From assembly GCF_937898925.1 (NCBI RefSeq), contig NZ_CALDKF010000105.1:49366-113365 (forward strand): 64,000 nucleotides of DNA, given 5' to 3'. A program made the translations under genes and the position numbers. This stretch comes from an uncultured Methanobrevibacter sp. (GTDB lineage: Archaea > Methanobacteriota > Methanobacteria > Methanobacteriales > Methanobacteriaceae). Shown here one piece after another: positions 27,816 to 36,217 of this stretch. The notes below the pieces were generated by a model, which saw only the letters and a list, made by a program, of their open reading frames with translations, did no database searches and had not been told where the DNA came from. Within the stretch, counting starts at the first letter, position 1. Every line of letters begins with the position of its first letter.

Positions 27816-28694
27816 ATGATTGTTCAGGAAAAGGAAGTTAAATCAATATTATCCAAATCAAATCTTCCCATCGCAGGGTATACTGCAAATCCATATGTTG
27901 GCTGTCCACATGCCTGCAAGTATTGCTATGCTGATTTTATGAAAAGGTTCACTGGTCATAAGGAGAAATGGGGAACTTTCATTGATGTAAAGTATTGGAA
28001 ACCTATAAAAAATCCTCAAAAGTATTCTGGAGAAACTGTTATTGTTGGTTCAGTAACTGATGGATACAATCAATGTGAGGAGGAATTCTGCAGAACTCGC
28101 CAATTGTTGGAGGAACTGAAAGGAACAGATATAAATCTTATCATCACCACAAAATCAGACTTGGTGTGCAGAGATTTGGATTTGATAAAAACATTCAATG
28201 ATCCTTTGGTTTCCTGGTCCATCAATACCCTCGATGAAGATTTTAAAGAGGATATGGATGATGCGCCATCAATCAAGGATAGGATTAAAGCAATGAAGAG
28301 GTTTCACAAGGAGGGAATAAGAACAACTTGTTTCATATCTCCTATTTTTCCTGAAATAACAGAACCTATTGAAATTATTGAAGAAATCAGTGATTTTTGT
28401 GATTATATTTGGCTTGAAAATCTTAATTTAAGGGGAGGATATAAAAAGACTATTTTTGACTATATTGATTTAAAATATCCTGAATTGGTGCCTCTCTATA
28501 AAGAGATTTATACTTATAAGGACATGTCTTATTGGAGAGAATTGGATGATGAAATCAGTGCTTATGCAAGGGAAAATGATTTTATGTATATAATTGATGA
28601 AGAACCCTTTATAAAAAGCCCTAATGAAAATCCAATCATAATCAATTATTTCTATCATGAAAAGATAAGGCAATCTTCAAAAAAGAAAAGATAG
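27816..28694 (+). CDS. Radical SAM protein, spore-photoproduct-lyase-like (COG1533 type)
   Basis: 292-residue radical SAM enzyme. The cluster motif is CPHACKYC, cysteines 30, 34 and 37 (CxxxCxxC), within YTANPYVGCPHACKYCYADF, the typical opening of the 'DNA repair photolyase/SplB-related' group. Later blocks are ETVIVGSVTDGYNQCEEEF and WSINTLDEDFKEDMDDAPS. Many members of this group are not photolyases and their substrates are unknown; I would not call it a DNA repair enzyme. Likely operon with the unknown gene upstream. Confidence 0.85.
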   Translation: MIVQEKEVKSILSKSNLPIAGYTANPYVGCPHACKYCYADFMKRFTGHKEKWGTFIDVKYWKPIKNPQKYSGETVIVGSVTDGYNQCEEEFCRTRQLLEELKGTDINLIITTKSDLVCRDLDLIKTFNDPLVSWSINTLDEDFKEDMDDAPSIKDRIKAMKRFHKEGIRTTCFISPIFPEITEPIEIIEEISDFCDYIWLENLNLRGGYKKTIFDYIDLKYPELVPLYKEIYTYKDMSYWRELDDEISAYARENDFMYIIDEEPFIKSPNENPIIINYFYHEKIRQSSKKKR

Positions 28695-28868
28695 TTGTTA
28701 GGAATCAGCCAATTATTTCTTGAATATTCTTAAAATGTACTTTTTTAATCCAAATAATTATTAAATAAGAAAAATATATTATTTAATAATCAAAATTTTA
28801 TAGATTTTTTATAGATTGCTGAAATCATAATTACTTAATTCGTTATTCATTTTAAAGGAGAATAAAAA

Positions 28869-30146
28869 TTGTTAGACATAAAATTATTCAGAGAAGATCC
28901 TGAATTGATATTTGACTCTGAAAAGAAAAGATTCAGAAGCACAGAAAATGCAGAGAAAGTTATTGAATATGACACCTTATGGAGAGAAGGTGAAAGAAGA
29001 TTAAACTCTTTAAGAGCAGAGAAAAACAAGTTATCCAAATCATTTAAAAAAGCTAAACAGGAAGGCAATATTGAAGAAGTCATTGCAAAATCCAAGGAAG
29101 TCGCTAATGAAATTAAAGAGTTAAGCGCTAAAAATGCAGAATACCTTCAATTAAGAGATGATTATAGATATAAAGTAGGAAACATCATTGACGAAGATGT
29201 TCCAGTTTCCGATACTGAAGATGACAATGTAGTTGTAAGAACCTATGGTGAAATCCCAGAGCATGACTTTGAATTGTTGAATCATGTAGACTTGATCAAT
29301 AAGATTGATGGAGCAGACCTTGAAACTGCAGCAAGCGTTTCAGGCGCAAGGTTCTACTACTTGAAAAGAGACATTTTACACTTGAACTTGGCATTGATTC
29401 AATTTGCACTTTCAGAGCTTGAAGCTGAAGGTTACATTCCTATGCAAACTCCTTTCTTTGTAAAAGGGGAAGTTGCAGCAGAAACCTCTGAACTTGGTGA
29501 GTTTGAAGAAACATTATACAAGGTTGAAAATGAGGATATGTACTTGATTGCAACTGCTGAACAGACTTTAGCAGCGCTTCACAGAAATGAAATCATCAAT
29601 CCTGAAGACTTGCCACTCAGATACTGTGCACTTTCAACCTGTTTTAGAAAAGAGGCAGGTTCTCATGGAAAAGACACTTTAGGAATCTTTAGAGTTCACC
29701 AATTCGAAAAGATTGAACAGTTCATTTACTCTACACCTGAAGATTCAAGAAACCAACATGATCATTTAATGGAAGTAACTGAAAGAATCTATCAAAAATT
29801 AGGTCTTCCATATCAAATCATAGCTATTGTATCCTCAGCTTTAAATGACAATGCGGCAATCAAATATGACCTTGAAGCTTGGTTCCCAGGTTCCGGTGCA
29901 TTCAGGGAATTGGTAAGCTGTACCAACTGTAAGGATTATCAAGCAAGAAAAACCAAAACAAGGTACGGTAGAGCAGGTTCCGGAGATGCACAAATATTGC
30001 ACACCTTAAACAGTACAGCTATTGCAACTGAAAGAACCATTTGCTGTATTTTAGAAAACTACCAACAAGCTGATGGTAGCATTAAAGTCCCTGAGGTCTT
30101 GGTACCTTATATGGGTGGAAAAACAGTTATTGAAGCAAAAGAATAA
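28869..30146 (+). CDS. serS: Seryl-tRNA synthetase, common (bacterial/eukaryal-like) type
   Basis: Class II synthetase of 425 residues charging tRNA-Ser. The start is TTG, with AAAGGAGA upstream. N-terminal tRNA-binding coiled coil (about 30-105, LRAEKNKLSKSFKKAKQEG region), then class II motif 2 (LSTCFRKEAGSHGKDTLGIFRVHQF) and motif 3 near LHTLNSTAIATERTICCILE. This is the common form. Methanothermobacter and Methanococcus use the very different zinc-dependent methanogen-type SerRS, so the form here is worth noting. Promoter not resolved; about 170 bases separate it from the radical SAM gene. Confidence 0.95.
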   Translation: MLDIKLFREDPELIFDSEKKRFRSTENAEKVIEYDTLWREGERRLNSLRAEKNKLSKSFKKAKQEGNIEEVIAKSKEVANEIKELSAKNAEYLQLRDDYRYKVGNIIDEDVPVSDTEDDNVVVRTYGEIPEHDFELLNHVDLINKIDGADLETAASVSGARFYYLKRDILHLNLALIQFALSELEAEGYIPMQTPFFVKGEVAAETSELGEFEETLYKVENEDMYLIATAEQTLAALHRNEIINPEDLPLRYCALSTCFRKEAGSHGKDTLGIFRVHQFEKIEQFIYSTPEDSRNQHDHLMEVTERIYQKLGLPYQIIAIVSSALNDNAAIKYDLEAWFPGSGAFRELVSCTNCKDYQARKTKTRYGRAGSGDAQILHTLNSTAIATERTICCILENYQQADGSIKVPEVLVPYMGGKTVIEAKE

Positions 30147-30385
30147 TTTTATTCTTTTTCTCTTTTTTATTTTTTATCTATTTTTTTATTTTTTTCAAAA
30201 GTTTTTTTAATTTTTACAAATCTATTTTTTCTTTAATTTCAGCAACTATTGTTTGTATTTATTCAAACTATTGTCTTTCTCATGACTTTTTTTACTCGAT
30301 AATTTTTCACTGGATTAAATTTAAGAAAAGAGTTCTGATATTAAAAAGTCAAAATTAAAAAAGAAAAAAAATGATGAATACAAGT

Positions 30386-30877
30386 TTAGTACTCATCTGC
30401 ATGCAAATATCCAACGATTCCATGTGCTATTAATGCAATACCTAAGATGATGGTGATTAATATTGGATTGTTTGCTGCAAATACAGCAATGAACAAGATA
30501 ACAATTCCTAATACTAAACCAACTAATGATCCAGTTTTATTGATTTCAGCTCCTCCAAGCAATCCGATTACGGAAGCTATGATAAGCATGAATCCAACAA
30601 TATAGAACTGTAATCCAACTAAGAATGAAATTGCATTTGTTCCAAAGATGAATGCCAATCCTAAAATGATCATCACAATACCGAATATTGCTGAAACAGT
30701 TGAAATAGCTGGTGAAATATCTTTTGAAATGATTCCAGTGTAAGCTAATCCTATACCAAATATCAATACAGCTGCACCAATAAGGATGGATATTAAATTA
30801 GCACTGAATATTGGGAATATGATAAATATTAAACCAATAATTATTGAAATAATAGCTAAAATCTTATTTGATTCCAT
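30386..30877 (-). CDS. DUF308 (HdeD-like) membrane protein
   Basis: 163-residue integral membrane protein with about six short hydrophobic helices arranged as repeats of a two-helix unit with Gly-rich turns (IISIIIGLIFIIFPIF, ISILIGAAVLIFGIGLAYTG, FGIVMIILGLAFIFG, FYIVGFMLIIASVIGLLGG and so on). This is the DUF308/HdeD pattern; in E. coli HdeD is linked to acid stress, but the archaeal role is unknown. It lies alone between serS (convergent) and a nitroreductase gene (divergent). Confidence 0.85.
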   Translation of the reverse strand: MESNKILAIISIIIGLIFIIFPIFSANLISILIGAAVLIFGIGLAYTGIISKDISPAISTVSAIFGIVMIILGLAFIFGTNAISFLVGLQFYIVGFMLIIASVIGLLGGAEINKTGSLVGLVLGIVILFIAVFAANNPILITIILGIALIAHGIVGYLHADEY

Positions 30878-31076
30878 TTTTTCACCTCATTTTACATTTA
30901 ATTGTTTAATATTCTATTTATCAAGGTATATATAAATTATTCTTTATTTTTTATAGGGCCCATATCTTCACTGCAAGGATTTTTTTCATTTCAATTTTTT
31001 AATTAATTATTTAAATAATGATGAATTAATCTTAATTAATAATATTTTAAATTTTATAAATTTTTCAAGTGATAAA

Positions 31077-31595
31077 ATGGCTGATTTTGAAGAGATTATC
31101 AATACAAGACGTAGTATAAGGGAATATGATTCCAAGGAAGTTGAAGATGAAAAAATAGAAAAGATTCTAAAGGCAGGTATGCAAGCTCCTGGAAGCAGGT
31201 TAGGCGCTGAACCTTGGGAATTCTTGATAATCAAAAACAAGGAAACTCTTGCTAAAATTGGAGAAATCAAACCTCGTGTAACAAATGCTCCAGTAGCTAT
31301 TCTTTTGATTGCAAACATTGAAAGGTCCTTTTATAAATTGGTATGGCAACAGGATATGAGTGCAGCAGCAGAGAACATGCTTCTTGAAGCTGTCAATCTT
31401 GGCTTAGGAGGATTATGGAATGGTGTGGCACCTGAAGAGGAAAGAATGAATGCCATTGGTGAGATTGTAGGTTTGCCTAAAGATGACAACCTAAAGCCAT
31501 TCTGCATAATAACTCTTGGATATCCTGCTGAAGGTTGGGAAAACAAGTTCATGGATAAATTTGATGAATCCAGAATCCATTATGAAACATATTAA
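31077..31595 (+). CDS. Nitroreductase-family FMN protein
   Basis: 172-residue FMN-dependent oxidoreductase. N-terminal INTRRSIREYDSKEV is the classical nitroreductase FMN/phosphate-binding opening, followed by GMQAPGSRLGAEPWEFLII, QDMSAAAENMLLEAVNLGLGGLWNGV and IITLGYPAE. The natural substrate is not evident. Start ATG 31077 after CAAGTGATAAA. First of a run of redox genes (31-36 kb), each with its own spacer, that look bacterial in type. Confidence 0.9.
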   Translation: MADFEEIINTRRSIREYDSKEVEDEKIEKILKAGMQAPGSRLGAEPWEFLIIKNKETLAKIGEIKPRVTNAPVAILLIANIERSFYKLVWQQDMSAAAENMLLEAVNLGLGGLWNGVAPEEERMNAIGEIVGLPKDDNLKPFCIITLGYPAEGWENKFMDKFDESRIHYETY

Positions 31596-31666
31596 TTAAA
31601 TTTTAAACATTTTTTTATAAAGTTTGCTAATAAATCTGATTTCGATTCTTAAACGGATGATGCAAT

Positions 31667-32875
31667 ATGAAATACAATTTTGATTCAATAATTGATAGAA
31701 AACACACCAATTCACTTAAATGGGATTTGTTTGATGATGAGTATCCTATGTGGGTTGCAGATATGGACTTTTATGCTGCCCCCCTCATTTATGAATCAGT
31801 GAATAGAAAAGCAAAGCATGGAGTTTATGCATATTCATTTGTCAATGATGAGATTTTTGATTCCTATGTCAATTGGTGGAAAAAATATGGCCTTGATATG
31901 AAAAGGGATGAATTGTTGTTTGCAACAGGGGTCATGCCTTCAATTACAAGCATCATTCGTGCATTCACTGATGTTGGAGATAATGTATTAATCCAAACAC
32001 CAGTTTACCATGTCTTCTTTTATGTGATTGAAGATAATGAGAGGAATGTTGTTGAAAATCAGTTGATTTATGATCCTAACTCCAATGATGTGGAAACTGC
32101 ATACTCCATTGATTTTGATGATTTGGAAGAGAAATTCAAAAATCCAAAGACTAAATTGATGATTTTATGCAATCCTCATAATCCAATCGGAAGAATATGG
32201 GATGAGAAAACCCTTGAAAAGATAGCTGTTTTAGCAAACAAATATGATGTCATTGTTGTATCTGATGAAATTCATTGTGATTTGACTGATCCTGATTTGA
32301 AATATGTTCCGTTTGCATCTTTAGATCATGAGTTATCAAATAACAGCATTACATGCATTTCCCCAAGCAAGACCTTTAACATTGCAGGTCTTCAAAGTTC
32401 TGCAGTCTTCACTCGTAACAAGGAACTTTATGAAGTTTTAGAAAAGCAATTGTCAGTTGATTGCTTCAATCACCCTAACATTTTTTCAATTGATGCCACA
32501 ATTGCAGCATACAAAAGTGAAGATTGGTTAAATGAATTGAGAGAAGTCCTATTTGAAAATAAAATGATTGTTGATGAGTTCCTAAAAAGTGAAATTCCTG
32601 AAATAAAATTGGTTCCGGCAAATGCAACATACCTTTTATGGCTGGATTGCAGTAAGCTAAGGGGAGAAAATTTTGAAGGTTGTGAATTTTCCACTTCTTT
32701 ATCTGAGTTTTTAAGAGAAAATGTAAGTTTATTCTTATCTCCAGGAATCCAATTTGGACAAAATGGAGATAATTTCTTGAGAATGAATATTGCATGTCCA
32801 AAAGACTTATTGCTTGAAGGTTTAAATGCATTAAAAATAGGGATTGAAAAATTTAAAAAAGAAAATAATTTATGA
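31667..32875 (+). CDS. MalY/PatB-family PLP enzyme, likely cystathionine beta-lyase (C-S lyase)
   Basis: 402-residue fold-type I PLP enzyme. It opens with FDSIIDRKHTNSLKWDLFDD and PMWVADMDF, hallmark of PatB-type C-S lyases. Other blocks: GVMPSITSIIRAFTDVGDNV, LCNPHNPIGRIW, VVSDEIHCDL and the Schiff-base Lys K235 in SPSKTFNIAGLQ. These enzymes cleave cystathionine or cysteine conjugates to pyruvate, ammonia and a thiol. The end FLRMNIACP is typical. It follows the nitroreductase after 71 bases on the same strand. Confidence 0.9.
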   Translation: MKYNFDSIIDRKHTNSLKWDLFDDEYPMWVADMDFYAAPLIYESVNRKAKHGVYAYSFVNDEIFDSYVNWWKKYGLDMKRDELLFATGVMPSITSIIRAFTDVGDNVLIQTPVYHVFFYVIEDNERNVVENQLIYDPNSNDVETAYSIDFDDLEEKFKNPKTKLMILCNPHNPIGRIWDEKTLEKIAVLANKYDVIVVSDEIHCDLTDPDLKYVPFASLDHELSNNSITCISPSKTFNIAGLQSSAVFTRNKELYEVLEKQLSVDCFNHPNIFSIDATIAAYKSEDWLNELREVLFENKMIVDEFLKSEIPEIKLVPANATYLLWLDCSKLRGENFEGCEFSTSLSEFLRENVSLFLSPGIQFGQNGDNFLRMNIACPKDLLLEGLNALKIGIEKFKKENNL

Positions 32876-32952
32876 ATTCTAAAAATAGTAATTAATTAAT
32901 TAATTTTTTTTTTTTTGAAAGTATTAAAAATAAAAAAGTAGAGAAAATTAAT

Positions 32953-33303
32953 TTATTTTAATTTCTCTTCCCACTCTTTTTGTCTAAAACCAGTAAGCAC
33001 TATATCTTCAGTCTCAATTATTGGACGTTTTACAAGCATGCCTTCAGTAGATAAAATCTTCAATTGTTCTTCTTCACTCATTTCAGGCAACTTGTCTTTT
33101 AATTGCATCTCTCTGTAAATTTTACCGCTTGTGTTGAAGAACCTCTTGAGAGGTAGTCCGCTTTTCTCATATAATGCCTTCAATTGATCGTAATCTGGAT
33201 TGTCCTCAACAATATGCTGTTCATCATATTCGAATCCATTTTCATCTAACCATTTCTTAGCCTTTTGGCATGTGCTGCATCTTGGGTAGTAAATAAATAA
33301 CAT
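32953..33303 (-). CDS. ArsC/Spx-family thioredoxin-like protein
   Basis: 116-residue thioredoxin-fold protein. The N-terminal CSTC pair (YYPRCSTCQKAKKWL, residues 9-12) with the later arginine in VKRPIIETEDIVLTGFRQKEW place it in the arsenate reductase/Spx/YffB family. True arsenate reductases need further residues I cannot confirm; bacterial Spx-like regulators and YffB proteins share this layout, so a role in thiol redox is a safer call. No arsenic genes nearby. It sits in the redox gene cluster, convergent with the PatB gene. Confidence 0.82.
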   Translation of the reverse strand: MLFIYYPRCSTCQKAKKWLDENGFEYDEQHIVEDNPDYDQLKALYEKSGLPLKRFFNTSGKIYREMQLKDKLPEMSEEEQLKILSTEGMLVKRPIIETEDIVLTGFRQKEWEEKLK

Positions 33304-33475
33304 TTTTCATTCTCCTAAAAATTTTATATAATCAATTTATTTCTTACTTTTATTTCTATTTTTGAAATTAATAAATTATTCTAATTATTCATTAACTTAG
33401 GAAACTAAACACTTTTATTATATGACTTTTATATTAGTATTAGAAAATTAATAAAAAGACAATTATGGTGAAATT

Positions 33476-33934
33476 ATGAGTATTTTAGTTGCTTATTATT
33501 CAAGAACAGAAGTTACAAAAAAATTAGCAGAAGCTATTGCATCCGAAACTGGTGCAGATATTGAAGAAATCGTTTCTAAAGTGAAATATGATGGTAAAAT
33601 TGGTTTTGCACGTGGTGGAAAGGATGCAATATCTGAAAAGATCATTGACTTGGAACCTTTGGAATTTGACGTGTCAAACTATGATTTGGTCTATTTAGGA
33701 GTTCCTGTATGGGCTGGAAAAGCTGCAAACCCTATGATTTCCTACATCAAGCAAAATGAAGGAAAATTCAATGATGTCAAATTCTTTGTAACTGCAGGAG
33801 GAAGCGGTTTTGAAGGTGCTATTGCAGAAATGGAAAAATATGTGGGCAAAGCTCCTTTAAAGACATTAACTCTTGTAACAAAACAAGTAAAACATGATGA
33901 ATTTAAAGAAGAGTTAGCTTCATTTATAGAATAA
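33476..33934 (+). CDS. Flavodoxin
   Basis: 152-residue FMN electron carrier. N-terminal phosphate-binding loop region MSILVAYYSRTEVTKKLAEAIA (a variant of the SxTGxT loop with RTEVT), then LVYLGVPVWAGKAANPMISYI and FVTAGGSGFEGAI. Acts as a soluble electron carrier, perhaps for the neighbouring nitroreductases. A likely TATA sequence TTTATATTAG is at about 33427-33436 and GGTGAAATT precedes ATG 33476. Confidence 0.88.
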   Translation: MSILVAYYSRTEVTKKLAEAIASETGADIEEIVSKVKYDGKIGFARGGKDAISEKIIDLEPLEFDVSNYDLVYLGVPVWAGKAANPMISYIKQNEGKFNDVKFFVTAGGSGFEGAIAEMEKYVGKAPLKTLTLVTKQVKHDEFKEELASFIE

Positions 33935-34110
33935 ATCAATAAATTTAGTTTTTTAAATATTTTAACCTTATATTGTTAACTAATTTAATTATTAACTTAT
34001 TAAATTATTTATTTTACAAAATAGAAAGATTTAAATTGTTTAAAAATACTTTATTATATAACAGATTTTTGTTCACTTAATTATTAATATAAATGTAAAT
34101 AGGTGATATT

Positions 34111-34650
34111 ATGTCAATTTATGATTTTGAGGTAAAAGACACTTCTGGAAACATGGTTTCATTAAGCGAATATGAAGGAAAAGTATTGTTAATTGTCAAC
34201 TCTGCTACCAAATGTGGTTTCACTCCACAATACACTGAATTGAATGAGATCTTCAATGAATTCAAGGATGAAGGATTCATCATTTTAGATTTCCCATGCA
34301 ACCAATTCGGTAATCAAGCTCCAGGTACTGGAGAGGAAATTGCAGCAACTTGCCGCAGTGAATATTTGGTTCCTTACCCAATCTTTGAAAAGATTGAAGT
34401 AAATGGTGAAAACGAAGAGCCATTATATGCTTTCTTAAAGCAAGAACAGCCATTCAAAGACATCACTGGTGAAGGAGCTAGAAAATTGAAAATGGTCCTT
34501 AAGGTAATGGATAGACATTATAAGGACAATGATGACATCAAATGGAACTTCACTAAATTTTTAGTTGACAGAGAAGGAAACGTTGTTAGAAGATTCGAGC
34601 CAACTGAAAGTTTAGATGATGTTAAAGCTGCTGTAAAAGAATTATTATAA
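34111..34650 (+). CDS. Glutathione peroxidase-family protein (probably thioredoxin-dependent)
   Basis: 179-residue thiol peroxidase. The catalytic Cys35 is in SATKCGFTPQY; the other members of the catalytic tetrad appear as Gln in DFPCNQFGNQAPG and Trp-Asn in IKWNFTKFLVD. It has Cys, not selenocysteine, and methanogens are not known to make glutathione, so reduction by a thioredoxin is inferred. It removes peroxides and would help an anaerobe exposed to oxygen. The family is common in bacteria and rare in archaea, which suggests transfer. AGGTGATATT precedes ATG 34111. Confidence 0.92.
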   Translation: MSIYDFEVKDTSGNMVSLSEYEGKVLLIVNSATKCGFTPQYTELNEIFNEFKDEGFIILDFPCNQFGNQAPGTGEEIAATCRSEYLVPYPIFEKIEVNGENEEPLYAFLKQEQPFKDITGEGARKLKMVLKVMDRHYKDNDDIKWNFTKFLVDREGNVVRRFEPTESLDDVKAAVKELL

Positions 34651-34837
34651 TTCTTTTTACTTTTTTTATTTTATTTTAATTATTTATTAAATTTTAATCT
34701 TAATTTTTTATTTAGTAATCATTTTTTCTCTTTTTTAATGTTTATTTAAATCATATTTTGATAAGATCCTTTTTTTTAAAAACTTAAATCGATAAAGTTT
34801 TTAATATTGTGCATATAAAATATAATTTAGTGATTAG

Positions 34838-35635
34838 ATGAAACTTGATATCAATACAGAAACTTGCACTGGATGTAAATTATGCGAAACCGTATGCATT
34901 AGGGATAATATTCAAATCATTGATAAGAAAGCGGTTGAGATTGATAATGGCGATTGCTTTGACTGTGGGCATTGTTTAGCTATTTGTCCAACAGGCAGCA
35001 TATCCTTAAAGGCATATGAATATCAAAAAGACCGTGTTGAAGATTATAATCCTCGTGAAATTCCAATCAGTTCTGAAGATTTATTGCAATTCCTAAAACA
35101 GCGCAGAAGCATTCGCTGGTTCAAGAAGAAAAAAGTGGATAAGGAAACTTTTGATAAGCTATTTGAAGCGGCCTATTACAGTCCAAGTGCACAAAATGCT
35201 CAGGATGTTGAATTCGTTGTTCTTGATGAAAAGTTAGATGATTTCATGCATTTGGTTTATGATATAATCAAAGTGGAAGAAGATGAATTCTTCAGAATAA
35301 AGCAATTTGGTGAGTATCTTAGAGGTGAAGGAGATTATAAGAATCATCCCCTTCTTTGGGAAGGAACACAGATGATTTTGTCCTTTTCCAAAAGTCAGGC
35401 AAATGCACTTATTGCAAATACAAGACTTGAGCTATTGGCTTATTCAATGGGTCTTGGCGGATTCTATTCATTATTCACTCTTAAGTCAGATGAATTGGAT
35501 CATGAAAGATTAATGGAGTTCTTCCCAGAAATAGACTCTGATAAGCATATGTATTCTGCATTCATAATAGGTTATCCTAGAGTAAAATACAGAAGAACAG
35601 TTCCTCATAAAAAAATAGATGTTTATTATAAATAG
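34838..35635 (+). CDS. Nitroreductase fused to a two-cluster ferredoxin domain
   Basis: 265 residues. The N-terminal ~60 residues form a 2[4Fe-4S] ferredoxin: CTGCKLCETVC (10-20) and CFDCGHCLAICP. The rest is an FMN-binding nitroreductase domain, starting FLKQRRSIRWFKKKKVDKE and AAYYSPSAQNAQDVEF, with YSMGLGGFYSLFTL near the end. The fused ferredoxin can deliver electrons to FMN, so the enzyme probably reduces an unknown small molecule using ferredoxin or flavodoxin. Last gene of the redox cluster on the plus strand. Confidence 0.92.
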   Translation: MKLDINTETCTGCKLCETVCIRDNIQIIDKKAVEIDNGDCFDCGHCLAICPTGSISLKAYEYQKDRVEDYNPREIPISSEDLLQFLKQRRSIRWFKKKKVDKETFDKLFEAAYYSPSAQNAQDVEFVVLDEKLDDFMHLVYDIIKVEEDEFFRIKQFGEYLRGEGDYKNHPLLWEGTQMILSFSKSQANALIANTRLELLAYSMGLGGFYSLFTLKSDELDHERLMEFFPEIDSDKHMYSAFIIGYPRVKYRRTVPHKKIDVYYK

Positions 35636-35684
35636 CTATTTTTTCTTTATTTTTTATTCTATTCTTTATTTAATTTTTTTATTT

Positions 35685-36053
35685 TCATAAAGTTAATTTA
35701 ACGGAAAGGCAAGAAAATCCTTGTTCAATCTCAGATGAAACTGAAAGTTGATTGAATTTCGGGAATGATTTTCTAACATGTTCCAGGATTCTAAAGTCTA
35801 TATAGATTTCTGTAACATAAAATTCAAATCCATCTGTAAAGTAGTATGTAGGCTTTCTGCATTTGAGTTTTGCACCGTAGAAGAAATCTTCAAGCCTATT
35901 TTCCAAATCCCATTTCTCGTTTTCACTTAACTCTTTTCCATTTATGTAGTCAATTATTTCATCTTCCAATCCTTCTTCAATAGGGTAGAGTCTTAAGTCA
36001 TTTTCCATTTCTTCTAAGTCTTGATACAATTCTTCTCTGTTTAATTCAACCAT
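35685..36053 (-). CDS. Acidic protein of unknown function
   Basis: 122 residues, not recognised. The first 75 residues are highly charged and predicted helical (EELYQDLEEMENDLRLYPIEEG), followed by a beta-rich part (YYFTDGFEFYVTEIYIDFRIL) and a single-domain C-terminus. No metal motif, signal or membrane segment. Start at 36053 has GGTGACACT upstream. It lies between a ferredoxin-nitroreductase (convergent) and the HerA-like ATPase on the same strand. Confidence 0.55.
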   Translation of the reverse strand: MVELNREELYQDLEEMENDLRLYPIEEGLEDEIIDYINGKELSENEKWDLENRLEDFFYGAKLKCRKPTYYFTDGFEFYVTEIYIDFRILEHVRKSFPKFNQLSVSSEIEQGFSCLSVKLTL

Positions 36054-36217
36054 AGTGTCACCAAATTTAAATCTAAAAATAATATGATTCTTTAAAAGTT
36101 TTAATAAATTTATTTTAATTTTTATAAATTTAAATGTAAAAAAATATGTAATAAGTAAAAAATAAAAATTTTAATTGAAAATTTTAATTAAAAATAAAAA
36201 AGAGAAATAATTGAAAA

